8,963 nt of DNA. It comes from an uncultured Campylobacter sp. Lineage in GTDB: Bacteria > Campylobacterota > Campylobacteria > Campylobacterales > Campylobacteraceae. Positions 1 to 5,714 of the stretch are shown piece by piece. The DNA is taken from contig NZ_CALBWL010000021.1 of NCBI RefSeq assembly GCF_937973075.1, forward strand, positions 1 to 8,963, written 5' to 3'. The position numbers were made by a program, and so were the translations under genes. Positions within the stretch are counted from its first letter, which is position 1; each line of letters begins with the position of its first letter. The notes under the pieces are model-generated. The model was not told the origin of the DNA. It saw nothing but the letters and a program-made list of their open reading frames with translations, and did no database searches.

Positions 1-795
1 ACCGAAATTTCAAAACCGCTGCGCGCTAGCGTGACGAACTGGGGCATAGCGCACATCATCTCGATCAGCGGCTTTCATCTGGGCATTATCTTTAGCACAG
101 TCTTTCTGCTTGCAATGCCGATCTACCGCTATTTTCAAGATCGATACTTTCCGTACCGCAGCGCGAGGCGCGATCTTAGCGTCTTTGTGATCGTGCTGAT
201 GAGCGGATATCTCTTCGTGCTCGATTTTACGCCGAGCTTTCTGCGCTCGCTTGCGATGTGCTGCGTGGGGTTTTACCTCGCGATGCGAAATTTCTACGTG
301 CTTAAATTTACGAACCTCTTCCTAACGATCGCGCTTCTGCTTGCGTTTTTCCCGCATTTAGCCTTTTCGATCGGATTTTATTTCTCCTGCCTGGGCGTGC
401 TGTATATTTTCCTCTACCTACACCACTTCGCGCCTAAATTTAAGCTCTGGCAGAACGTCATACTTTTTAACCTCTACGTTTGGCTCAGCATGAACGTAGC
501 GGTCTATTATTTCTTCCCGACCGCTTCGCTGCAGCAGCTTAGCGTCATGCCGCTAGGATACGTGTTCGTGATCTTTTATCCGCTAAGCATATTTTTGCAT
601 CTATTCGGGCTCGGCGGCGCGCTCGATACGCCGCTGCTTGCGTTTTTAAACTTTGCTCTGCCGAGCTTTCAGGCGCAAATTCCGCCGCTTCTTTTCACGC
701 TCGCAAACATCTGCGCGCTTGCTGCGATAAAGCTTCGCTATGCAGCACTTGGTTGCGCGATAATCGGAATTTCGCCGATATTTTTTATAACGTAG
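1..795 (+). CDS. comEC: ComEC/Rec2 family DNA-uptake channel protein, 5'-truncated by the window edge
   Basis: Inner-membrane channel that carries single-stranded DNA into the cytoplasm during natural transformation. The frame is open from base 1, so the apparent GTG start at 31 is internal and the true start lies upstream. The visible 264 residues begin just before the family's signature helix, read here as WGIAHIISISGFHLGI (residues 14-29), which matches the ComEC 'aHllaiSGlHig' motif with its conserved His and Ser-Gly. About six or seven hydrophobic segments follow (for example around residues 50-70, 90-115, 120-140, 150-165, 180-205 and 235-260). The protein ends at TAG 793-795 with no C-terminal beta-lactamase-like domain, which fits the short form found in epsilonproteobacteria (family knowledge). 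The base composition is that of the host chromosome. Family assignment is firm; the symbol is the usual one. Confidence 0.88.
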   Translation, partial: TEISKPLRASVTNWGIAHIISISGFHLGIIFSTVFLLAMPIYRYFQDRYFPYRSARRDLSVFVIVLMSGYLFVLDFTPSFLRSLAMCCVGFYLAMRNFYVLKFTNLFLTIALLLAFFPHLAFSIGFYFSCLGVLYIFLYLHHFAPKFKLWQNVILFNLYVWLSMNVAVYYFFPTASLQQLSVMPLGYVFVIFYPLSIFLHLFGLGGALDTPLLAFLNFALPSFQAQIPPLLFTLANICALAAIKLRYAALGCAIIGISPIFFIT

Positions 796-801
796 CGCGC
801 G

Positions 802-836
802 AAAATTCCAATGGGAATTTTATCCGTTGGAATTTT
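802..836. repeat. Nested inverted repeats with two mutually exclusive stems
   Basis: AAAATTCC at 802-809 can pair with GGAATTTT at 814-821 (4-nt loop). Extended to AAAATTCCAA (802-811), it can instead pair with TTGGAATTTT at 827-836 (15-nt loop). The structure sits between the comEC stop and the next gene, directly before a -10-like box. It may act as a weak comEC terminator or a leader structure; there is no clean T-run after the stem, so a terminator call is uncertain. Confidence 0.4.
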
Positions 837-837
837 A

Positions 838-846
838 TGCTAAAAT
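838..846 (+). promoter_or_regulatory. Candidate extended -10 promoter for the YciI-like gene
   Basis: TGCTAAAAT (838-846) matches an extended -10 (TGnTAnAAT) and lies 28 bases upstream of the ATG at 875. No convincing -35 is seen, as is usual for Campylobacter sigma-70 promoters. It follows the inverted repeat at 802-836. Confidence 0.4.
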
Positions 847-874
847 CGCGCTTCAAATCTCACAAAGGATCAAA

Positions 875-1165
875 ATGTTTATTGCAAACCTCACTTACGT
901 TAAAGAAATTAGCGAAATCGATCGCTTCATCAACGAGCACAACGCGTTTTTAGACCGATTTTATGCGGCGGATAAATTTATCTGCTCGGGGCGCAAAGTC
1001 CCTCGCACCGGCGGCATCATCTTAATCAACGCCAAAGACCGCGCGGAGCTTGATGAGATCATCGCGCAAGATCCGTTCTTTCAAAACAGCGTCGCAAAAT
1101 ACGAGATCATAGAATTTGCGCCGACGAAATTTGCGCCCGAGTTTTGGAGGCTTTTCGGCGAATAA
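875..1165 (+). CDS. YciI-family (YCII-related domain) protein
   Basis: A 96-residue protein that is essentially one YCII-related domain, a ferredoxin-like fold in small, mostly uncharacterised cytoplasmic proteins; some relatives are dehalogenase-like or fused to other enzymes. The family's His-Asp pair is present: H22 in NEHNAFLDRFYAADKF and D66 in IIAQDPFF, followed by the usual beta strand VAKYEIIEF. I chose ATG 875 rather than the in-frame upstream start at 827 because AAAGGA (864-869) sits just in front of it and the family begins directly with the first strand (MFIANLTY). It probably has its own promoter and lies 79 bases after comEC. No substrate can be assigned from sequence. Confidence 0.8.
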   Translation: MFIANLTYVKEISEIDRFINEHNAFLDRFYAADKFICSGRKVPRTGGIILINAKDRAELDEIIAQDPFFQNSVAKYEIIEFAPTKFAPEFWRLFGE

Positions 1166-1176
1166 AAGACGCGGGT

Positions 1177-1192
1177 TAAATTTTAAAATTTA
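1177..1192. repeat. 16-bp perfect AT palindrome between the YciI and acetyltransferase genes
   Basis: TAAATTTTAAAATTTA is a perfect palindrome flanked by GC-rich GCGGG/CGCGC edges, 12 bases after the YciI stop. The flanks could extend it to a hairpin and so to a weak terminator. AAATTT words are very common in this genome, so chance is a real alternative. Confidence 0.3.
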
Positions 1193-1337
1193 CGCGCTCA
1201 AACACGCCTCTGAAATTTAGCCTTTTTGCGTGCGAGATGAAATTTTGACCCGAATTAAAAGCCGAAACGCGGCGGCAAATTTAGATAAGCTTAAAAACCG
1301 AAATTATGCAAAAACGGCTAAATTTAAAGGAGATCGG

Positions 1338-2111
1338 GTGCTGATAAAACTGCGGCTCGCAACGCCGCAAGATGCGGATGCGCTGCTTGAAATTTACGCG
1401 CCTTACGTAAAGCAAACGGCGATCAGCTTTGAATACGACGTACCCAGCGCCACGGAATTTGCGGGGCGAATCGAGCAGACGCTGCAAAGATACCCCTATC
1501 TGCTTGCCTACGTAAGCGATGAGGCAGCATGCGCGGACGACGAACGGAATGAAAATTTTAAAATTTCCGCAAGCGCGGCAGGCGCAGAGAGTGAAATTTC
1601 GCCCGTAGACGAAGCGCGAGATCGCACAAACGCCGCGGCGAAGCAAAATGGCGCAAATTTAATCGTCGCGGTAAAACAAAGCCACGTAAATTTAAAACAC
1701 GGGCAAATCCTCGGCTACGCCTACGCTTCGGTTTTCAAAGAGCGGGCGGCATACGATTGGTCGGCGGAAAGCTCGGTCTATGTGTCGCGAAACGCGCATG
1801 CTCTGGGCATCGGCAGGCTGCTCTACGAGGCGCTACAGCGCGCGCTTAGGGCTCAAAACATCGTAGATATGAACGCGTGCATCGCTTGCGGGAATGACGA
1901 ATATCTAAACGACGCTAGCGTGCGATTTCACGAGCGCATGGGCTTTCGCTTCGTCGGCAGATTCGAGCGCTGCGCCTATAAATTCGGCCGCTGGTACGAT
2001 ATGGCGTGGATGCAAAAGCCCATCGGCGAGCATCTGCAAAACCAGCCTGCGATGAAGCCTTTCGCGCGCTTTAGAGATGAAATTTGCGCGAGCGCGGGCA
2101 TTGAAATTTAA
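1338..2111 (+). CDS. GNAT N-acetyltransferase, phosphinothricin acetyltransferase (Pat/Bar/MnaT) type, with internal insertion
   Basis: Probably transfers acetyl from acetyl-CoA to a primary amine of a small molecule; relatives act on phosphinothricin or methionine sulfoximine. I prefer GTG 1338 over the upstream start at 1230 because AAAGGAG (1326-1332) precedes it and because the fold starts with LRLATPQDADALLEIYAPYV (residues 5-24). The core motifs are ISFEYDVPS (29-37), ILGYAYASVFKERAAYDWS (124-142), SVYVSRNAHALGIGRLL (146-162, with the acetyl-CoA loop HALGIG), and the C-terminal ASVRFHERMGFRFVGRF (193-209). In normal relatives about five residues join YPYLLAYV to ILGYAYAS; here residues 60-122 form an inserted, hydrophilic, Ala/Glu/Asn-rich stretch that looks disordered. 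That makes the protein 257 residues against a usual 165-185. The next gene starts 15 bases downstream. Confidence 0.82.
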   Translation: MLIKLRLATPQDADALLEIYAPYVKQTAISFEYDVPSATEFAGRIEQTLQRYPYLLAYVSDEAACADDERNENFKISASAAGAESEISPVDEARDRTNAAAKQNGANLIVAVKQSHVNLKHGQILGYAYASVFKERAAYDWSAESSVYVSRNAHALGIGRLLYEALQRALRAQNIVDMNACIACGNDEYLNDASVRFHERMGFRFVGRFERCAYKFGRWYDMAWMQKPIGEHLQNQPAMKPFARFRDEICASAGIEI

Positions 2112-2126
2112 TTTAAAGGAAAAACT

Positions 2127-3014
2127 TTGACGCACTTTATCATAGACGACGAAAATATCGACGTCGATAATATATTCGACGTCGTAAATCTCAAAGAGGG
2201 CGATGAGCTAAATATCGTCTCCAACACCGCCAAAAAGATCGGCGCCTTGACCCTTGCGCGCCTATCCAAGATGGGCGTTAGCATAGGCGAGGTCTTTACG
2301 ATCGGCAAGCAAAGAAAAGATTTCGCCGATAAGATCATCGTATTTCTGATGGGCAAGCTCTGCGGGCAGGAGGGCAAGATCGGCATCGTCAGCAACGATA
2401 AATTTTACGACGACGTGATAGAATTTTTTAATAATCTAAACTACCGCAAAAATCCGAAATTTGAAAAGATCAGTCTAGCCTCGCATGCCGCAGGAGCGGG
2501 CGCAAAGCAAGGCAAAACAAGCGGTGCGGCGGAGAAAAAAGCCCAAAAAGCGGAGCCGAAAGCTACAAAGCAGGAGCCAAAGGCCCAAAAGCAAGGGACA
2601 AAAGCATCGAAACAGGAGCCCAAAATCGCGAAACAGGAGCCGAAGGCCGCACAACAGGAACAAAAGGCTACAAATTCTAAAATCGCCAAAGCAGACATTG
2701 CCGCGGCGGAGGCGCTGATCCCGCAGTGCGTGAGCCTACAAGCCCTCTATGCCGCATGCGTCGCAAAGCTCGGCAGAGCCAAGGGCTGCGAGGCCTACCG
2801 CGAGATCAAAGACGGCGCGCGGACGCGATACGCGAGCATCGCCTACGATAGCGACCTAAAAGACGGCGCCGTAAGGCGAAACGCGATCAAGCTCTACCGC
2901 GAAAGCGGCGGCGATATGGCGGAATTCCACAACAAGCTAACGAGCGAATACAAACACGCAGGTCCTGAAATTTATAAGGAATTTAAAGAAAAACTCGTCG
3001 GTAAGATGGTCTAG
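2127..3014 (+). CDS. PIN-like nuclease-fold protein with Lys/Glu/Pro/Ala-rich linker
   Basis: A 295-residue protein in three parts. Residues 1-103 match a PIN-like (NYN-related) domain: strand plus acidic cluster FIIDDEN (4-10), a mid-domain Asp pair KDFADKI (64-70; D65, D68), then IGIVSNDKFYDDV (85-97) with the 'SND' acidic motif. These acidic residues would bind metal in an RNA-cleaving PIN domain, so RNase activity is plausible but not shown. Residues 128-185 are an imperfect repeat of KQEPKA-like units (SKQEPKIAKQEPKAAQQEQK), probably a flexible basic linker. Residues 186-295 are helical and charged with no family I recognise. The start is TTG 2127, six bases after AAAGGA (2115-2120); no ATG near it fits. 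It lies 15 bases after the acetyltransferase and may be co-transcribed with it. Confidence 0.7.
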   Translation: MTHFIIDDENIDVDNIFDVVNLKEGDELNIVSNTAKKIGALTLARLSKMGVSIGEVFTIGKQRKDFADKIIVFLMGKLCGQEGKIGIVSNDKFYDDVIEFFNNLNYRKNPKFEKISLASHAAGAGAKQGKTSGAAEKKAQKAEPKATKQEPKAQKQGTKASKQEPKIAKQEPKAAQQEQKATNSKIAKADIAAAEALIPQCVSLQALYAACVAKLGRAKGCEAYREIKDGARTRYASIAYDSDLKDGAVRRNAIKLYRESGGDMAEFHNKLTSEYKHAGPEIYKEFKEKLVGKMV

Positions 3015-3143
3015 GCGACTCGGGCGCAAGGATTTAAGGCGCAGCGGTAGTATGCGTCGCGACGTAGCGATTAACGCAGCCTGACGGCGTTAAATGCGTC
3101 GTTGCGGCGTGCGATATGATGCAGCGCAACTAAGCGCAACCAG

Positions 3144-3182
3144 AAATAAAACTATTCGCTTACGCGGAGTCGGTTTTATTTT
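3144..3182. terminator. Bidirectional hairpin terminator between convergent gene blocks
   Basis: AAATAAAAC (3144-3152) pairs with GTTTTATTT (3173-3181), with a GC-containing inner segment that includes CGC/GCG. A T-rich tail follows on both strands. It lies between the + strand PIN-like gene and the - strand immunity array, where a shared terminator is expected. It overlaps the stop codon of the small ORF at 3176-3256. The upstream stretch 3015-3143 holds GCG/CGC-rich DNA with one 7-bp hairpin (3071-3093) and no gene. Confidence 0.6.
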
Positions 3183-3256
3183 CGCTGTATATAACCAAGC
3201 AGAGCCCAGGCGCTTAGATATAGCAGCAGATTAAAGATATATAGGATAAATTTCAT
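3176..3256 (-). CDS. Possible small single-pass membrane peptide (26 aa)
   Basis: ATG 3256 to TAA 3176-3178 encodes a 26-residue peptide with Lys at residue 2, a continuous hydrophobic span (FILYIFNLLLYLSAWALLGYI, residues 3-23) and a basic end (QRK), the pattern of a small inner-membrane protein. It starts 21 bases after the stop of the 128-aa gene at 3278 and ends in the terminator stem, so it would be the last cistron of the operon. The ribosome site is weak (no clear GGAG). I do not recognise a family. It could be real, or the remnant of a membrane-type immunity protein. Confidence 0.38.
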   Translation of the reverse strand: MKFILYIFNLLLYLSAWALLGYIQRK

Positions 3257-3277
3257 TCTGCTAAGTCTAATCCGGGT

Positions 3278-3667
3278 CTAATCATAGTTAAAGCTATATG
3301 GTTTGTAGCCGAAAATATGCAATGTCTTTAAAGCTAGCCCTCTGACCTCTATCCAGGATGGATTGTGATGGACTAGGTATTCGTAACCGTCTGCCTCTAA
3401 TAAGCTGCGGTCATTAAAATTTTTATCTATAAGTTCCACAAGTACTCTTAGTGCATCCCTTTCGTATGGCAGGAAACAAAATTTAAATTGCTCCAATAAA
3501 GCGTTTTTGCATTCGGTATATAAAAATTCTACCATTTCCGATGGGCTTTCGTAATATTCAACTGCAGGATGCACTAAATGATCAACTTGATATTCCAAAG
3601 AAGCCATACGACATAGATTAACCATAAGCCCGCTTTTCCTAAATATCTCTTTTCCGTTAATTTGCAT
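3278..3667 (-). CDS. Array paralogue A, putative immunity-type protein (intact)
   Basis: A 129-residue cytoplasmic protein with no signal peptide, one of four paralogues in tandem (3278-4936). I do not recognise the family. Features shared with its siblings are the start MQINGKEIF, the segment NLCRMAS.EYQ (17-27), a central SPSEMVEFLYTECKNAL block (about 42-57), FKFCFLPYERDAL (61-73), and a C-terminal SWIEVRGLALKTLHIFGY helix. It is the most diverged at the C-terminus (KPYSFNYD instead of xLDDFDYD). AAAGGA sits seven bases before ATG, inside a leader repeated before every copy. It is the downstream-most copy and the only full-length one besides copy D. The immunity role is inferred from its position next to ImmD/MafI/Imm41-like genes and from the array form. 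Confidence 0.7.
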   Translation of the reverse strand: MQINGKEIFRKSGLMVNLCRMASLEYQVDHLVHPAVEYYESPSEMVEFLYTECKNALLEQFKFCFLPYERDALRVLVELIDKNFNDRSLLEADGYEYLVHHNPSWIEVRGLALKTLHIFGYKPYSFNYD

Positions 3668-3684
3668 TTGAGTTTCCTTTTATT
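3661..3684 (-). repeat. Leader/start-codon repeat, copy A
   Basis: The block reading (on the - strand) AATAAAAGGAAACTCAAATG followed by CAAA holds the ribosome site and start codon of paralogue A. It differs from the other three copies by one base (ACTC instead of ACCC). Confidence 0.7.
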
Positions 3685-3702
3685 CTATATGGTTTCTCGG
3701 AC

Positions 3703-4089
3703 TTAATCATAGTCGAAGTCGTCCAAATCGTATCCGAAAATATGTAAAGTTTTTAAAGCTAATTCTCTGACCTCTATCCAAGATTTATTGTGATATACCA
3801 AATACTCACCTATGCCTTCTAGCAAGCTTTAATCTTTAAAGTATCTATCTATGAGCTCCAAAAGTTCTCTTAGTGCATCTCTCTCGTATGGCAGGAAGCA
3901 AAATTTAAACCGCTCCAATAAAGCATTTTTGCATTCGGTATATAAAATATCTGCCATTTCAGATGGGCTTTCATATTCGTAGATTGTGGGATGAACGATA
4001 TATTTGTCCTGATATTCAAAAGAGGCCATGCGACATAAATTATACATAAGACCGCCTTTCTCGAATATCTCTTTTCCGTTAATTTGCAT
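3703..4089 (-). pseudogene. Array paralogue B, interrupted by an in-frame nonsense codon
   Basis: Intact siblings are 129-130 residues; here the frame from ATG 4089 stops at TAA (3829-3831, codon 87), right after ELIDRYFKD. Past this stop the same frame continues for 41 more codons with clear homology (SLLEGIGEYLVYHNKSW, then IEVRELALKTLHIFGYDLDDFDYD) to TAA at 3703-3705, so no indel is involved. Copy D has GAC GAC AGC where this copy has GAT TAA AGC. The 86-residue product would lack the C-terminal helix. The N-terminal half is closest to paralogue A, while the tail is closest to D, which suggests recombination between copies. Either a recent pseudogene or a truncated product. Confidence 0.75.
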
Positions 4090-4508
4090 TTGGGTTTCCT
4101 TTTATTGGGATGTGGGTTTCGTTGGTTTTGGATTTTAAATCCCCACACTCATAAAAATCGTCAAGAGTGAAACCAAGTATATTCAGTAGTTTTAATGACT
4201 TCCCCATTATCTTTTTCCAAATTTCAGGCGCATTATCATATATCTCATCGTAGTTATATTTGCTATAAAAATAATCGATCATCTCTTTATACTCTGCTAT
4301 GGCTTTTAGTTCTGTTTCTGTAAATAGAAATTTGTATTCCGGTCTCTGGGCCATCTCTAGAGGATTATATACATATTCGACTAATTCGCCCGATGTTGCA
4401 TATTCATCGATAGCGGAATTATCTATATATCTAATCTGATGTTTTCTCGATGCAAGACAATATAAAGGCTCGACAATAAAAGCCTTTTGTGCATTATTTT
4501 TTCTGCAT
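4079..4508 (-). pseudogene. Array paralogue C, diverged copy frameshifted at an A6 run
   Basis: The conserved leader and ATG (4506-4508) are present, but the frame reads ATG CAG AAA AAA TAA. With one more A in the run (4497-4502 on the + strand, T6) it would continue without a stop for about 140 residues to TAA 4079-4081. That frame encodes PLYCLASRKHQ, SGELVEYVYNPLEMA, EYKFLFTETELKAI and IMGKSLKLLNILGFTLDDF, all alignable to its siblings (LCLMASFELQ; SPGEMVDMLYFSCEQAL; FEFCFLSYERDAL; IEVRELALKTIHIFGYELDDF). As it stands, only an internal ATG at 4354 gives a 91-residue C-terminal part. Its end overlaps the start of copy B by 11 bases, reading through B's leader. Frameshifted pseudogene, slippage-controlled gene or sequencing error. 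Confidence 0.65.
4083..4106 (-). repeat. Leader/start-codon repeat, copy B
   Basis: On the - strand AATAAAAGGAAACCCAAATG followed by CAAA, the same as in front of copy D. The match extends further upstream (CACATCCC before it), showing that the duplicated unit includes the ribosome site and intergenic spacer. Confidence 0.75.
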
Positions 4509-4524
4509 TTGGGTTTCCTTTTAT
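4504..4524 (-). repeat. Leader/start-codon repeat, copy C
   Basis: ATAAAAGGAAACCCAAATG followed by CA on the - strand, identical to copies B and D over this span. The identity ends abruptly two codons into the gene, where the A6 run and the diverged sequence of copy C begin. Confidence 0.75.
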
Positions 4525-4543
4525 CGAGATATAGTTTTCGACC

Positions 4544-4936
4544 TCAATCAGGGTCGTAGTCAAAGTCATCAAGCTCGTATCCAAAAATATGGATTGTTTT
4601 TAGAGCTAGTTCTCTAACCTCTATCCAGGATTTATTATGATAGACTAGATATTCGCCTATGCCTTCCAGCAAGCTGTCGTCTTTAAGATATTTATCCATA
4701 AGCTCCATAAGTTCTCTTAGCGCATCCCTCTCGTACGACAGGAAGCAAAATTCAAATTCCTCTTTCAAAGCCTGCTCACAAGAAAAATATAGCATATCTA
4801 CCATTTCTCCAGGTGATAAATAGCATTTCAATGTTGGGTGTGCAATATTTTTCTCTTGCAATTCAAAAGAAGCCATTAGACATAGCCTAAATAAAAGCGT
4901 ACCTTTATTAAATATCTTTTTTCCGTCAATTTGCAT
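4544..4936 (-). CDS. Array paralogue D, putative immunity-type protein (intact, first of the array)
   Basis: A 130-residue protein, the promoter-proximal and complete member of the four-gene family. It has MQIDGKKIF, then LFRLCLMASFELQ, a SPGEMVDMLYFSCEQAL block, FEFCFLSYERDALRELMELMDKYL, and the C-terminal SWIEVRELALKTIHIFGYELDDFDYDPD. It is acidic overall, typical of immunity proteins that neutralise basic nuclease toxins, but that is only a general trend. ATG 4936 is seven bases after AAAGGA in the leader repeat. A TATAAT -10 lies about 40 bases upstream. I cannot name the family. Confidence 0.72.
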   Translation of the reverse strand: MQIDGKKIFNKGTLLFRLCLMASFELQEKNIAHPTLKCYLSPGEMVDMLYFSCEQALKEEFEFCFLSYERDALRELMELMDKYLKDDSLLEGIGEYLVYHNKSWIEVRELALKTIHIFGYELDDFDYDPD

Positions 4937-4953
4937 TTGGGTTTCCTTTTATT
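4930..4953 (-). repeat. Leader/start-codon repeat, copy D
   Basis: The first of four copies of the AAAGGAAACCCAAATG leader block in the direction of transcription. The match with copy B spans from CACATCCC into the fourth codon. Confidence 0.75.
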
Positions 4954-4972
4954 GGGATGTGAGTTTGCGCGC

Positions 4973-4978
4973 ATTATA
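4973..4978 (-). promoter_or_regulatory. -10 box (TATAAT) in front of the paralogue array
   Basis: A perfect TATAAT on the - strand, preceded by an AT-rich run (TTTTAAAAATATATTACGA), gives a start near 4966 and a leader of about 30 bases before ATG 4936. The gap between the ImmD-like gene and the array (4937-5028) is the widest in this part of the cluster, so an internal promoter here is sensible. No clear -35. Confidence 0.55.
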
Positions 4979-5028
4979 TCGTAATATATTTTTAAAATTC
5001 TCGCAAAAATTATCATTTTATAAAACTA

Positions 5029-5301
5029 CTATTTTAAAAGCGTAATTTGTTTTAAAGCCTTTTTCGCGCATCCCCTTAGATCCTCTTCACTTAATGAATC
5101 GCCTACCGTATCATCACCCCTCAACTCTTCGTCTGGTTCGAATTCATCGATGTCCGTAAGAAGTCTATTAAGCGGCTCATAATATTCATCGGGGAAATTT
5201 TTATCATTCATAAATTTATCCCAATATATCTTTTCGAATTCAAATACGTCGATTCTGTTTTGCAAAAAATCCTCTATTATTTTTATATATTCCTCTATCA
5301 C
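5029..5301 (-). CDS. Colicin D immunity (ImmD)-like protein
   Basis: A 90-residue, strongly acidic protein resembling the colicin immunity family that includes ImmD, which blocks the tRNA-cleaving domain of colicin D. The pattern fits along the whole length: an N-terminal helix MIEEYIKIIEDFLQNRIDVFEFEKIY (ImmD has a similar FLxxxIxxxEF), a central ..LLTDIDEFEPDEELR (ImmD has AERFEPDAD), and a C-terminal helix SEEDLRGCAKKALKQI. It starts at GTG 5301 with AAGGAG at 5308-5313, six bases upstream, the best ribosome site in the cluster. It lies 23 bases after the MafI-like gene. The partner, if any, would be a tRNase-type toxin; none is in the window. Confidence 0.68.
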   Translation of the reverse strand: MIEEYIKIIEDFLQNRIDVFEFEKIYWDKFMNDKNFPDEYYEPLNRLLTDIDEFEPDEELRGDDTVGDSLSEEDLRGCAKKALKQITLLK

Positions 5302-5324
5302 AATGAGCTCCTTTTGGGTGTATT

Positions 5325-5597
5325 TTAATCACCCGCCGCTTTAATGCTTAGAATCGACCATAAATTACTACCTATATTCACGCCTTCGCATAAATTTTTT
5401 ATAATTGTTAAGTCGTTAGAAGAAATTTTTATATCATATTCATACATTTGAACTAAAAAATCTTCCAGCGCTATACCATATTCTCCAGCCTTAACTAACT
5501 CTTCCAAATAAATTACAAAGTCGCACCGACCGACTCCCGCAAATTCATCTTCGTAATTACTGAATAAATTTAAAAATATCAGATCGTTATATCTCAT
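5325..5597 (-). CDS. MafI-like immunity protein
   Basis: A 90-residue cytoplasmic protein. The central part, AGEYGIALEDFLVQMYEYDIKIS (about residues 37-59), followed by SNDLTIIKNLCEGVNI, closely follows the MafI pattern (GEYGxALExLxxQLYEYDxxIS, then a helix with 'I..lge'). MafI proteins protect Neisseria and other bacteria from secreted MafB toxins (family knowledge). The start is ATG 5597 with a weak purine-rich site (AAAAGAAG). It is followed by the ImmD-like gene and preceded by a 117-base gap that holds a possible -10. Confidence 0.65.
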   Translation of the reverse strand: MRYNDLIFLNLFSNYEDEFAGVGRCDFVIYLEELVKAGEYGIALEDFLVQMYEYDIKISSNDLTIIKNLCEGVNIGSNLWSILSIKAAGD

Positions 5598-5665
5598 TCG
5601 CTTCTTTTCTCGAATTTATTTCTCATCGCCGTCTATTTTGAAAATCTAAATTTAATACTACAAAT

Positions 5666-5671
5666 TTTATA
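5666..5671 (-). promoter_or_regulatory. Weak -10 candidate before the MafI-like gene
   Basis: TATAAA on the - strand within CGTATAAAATTTG, about 70 bases upstream of ATG 5597 in the AT-rich gap 5598-5714. There is no -35. It could serve the MafI/ImmD pair; readthrough from the upstream operon is equally possible. Confidence 0.28.
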
Positions 5672-5714
5672 CGGCTAGAATAAAATGGCTTAAAAATGCT
5701 TATTCTCCTAAATT

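Noticed and set aside
827..874. N-terminal extension of the YciI-like gene
   Set aside because: The family begins at MFIANLTY and AAAGGA precedes ATG 875; the extension overlaps the inverted repeat and -10 box.
1230..1337. 36-residue extension of the acetyltransferase
   Set aside because: Basic, low-complexity, not part of the fold; a strong AAAGGAG sits before GTG 1338.
1281..1646. 121-aa - strand ORF antisense to the acetyltransferase
   Set aside because: Overlaps a clearly real gene and has no protein-family features.
2485..2718. Arg/Lys-rich + strand ORF and the Cys-rich - strand ORFs over the linker of the PIN-like gene
   Set aside because: Shadow frames created by the repetitive KQEPKA-coding DNA; no start sites of their own.
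4079..4936. Stop-codon readthrough joining paralogue D to C (C's frame is in register with D's TGA)
   Set aside because: The conserved leader and ATG between them show two separate genes; register is a one-in-three coincidence.
3661..4953. CRISPR-like array (four spaced copies of a 20-24-bp repeat)
   Set aside because: The intervals are about 420 bases and coding; the repeats are translation starts of paralogous genes.
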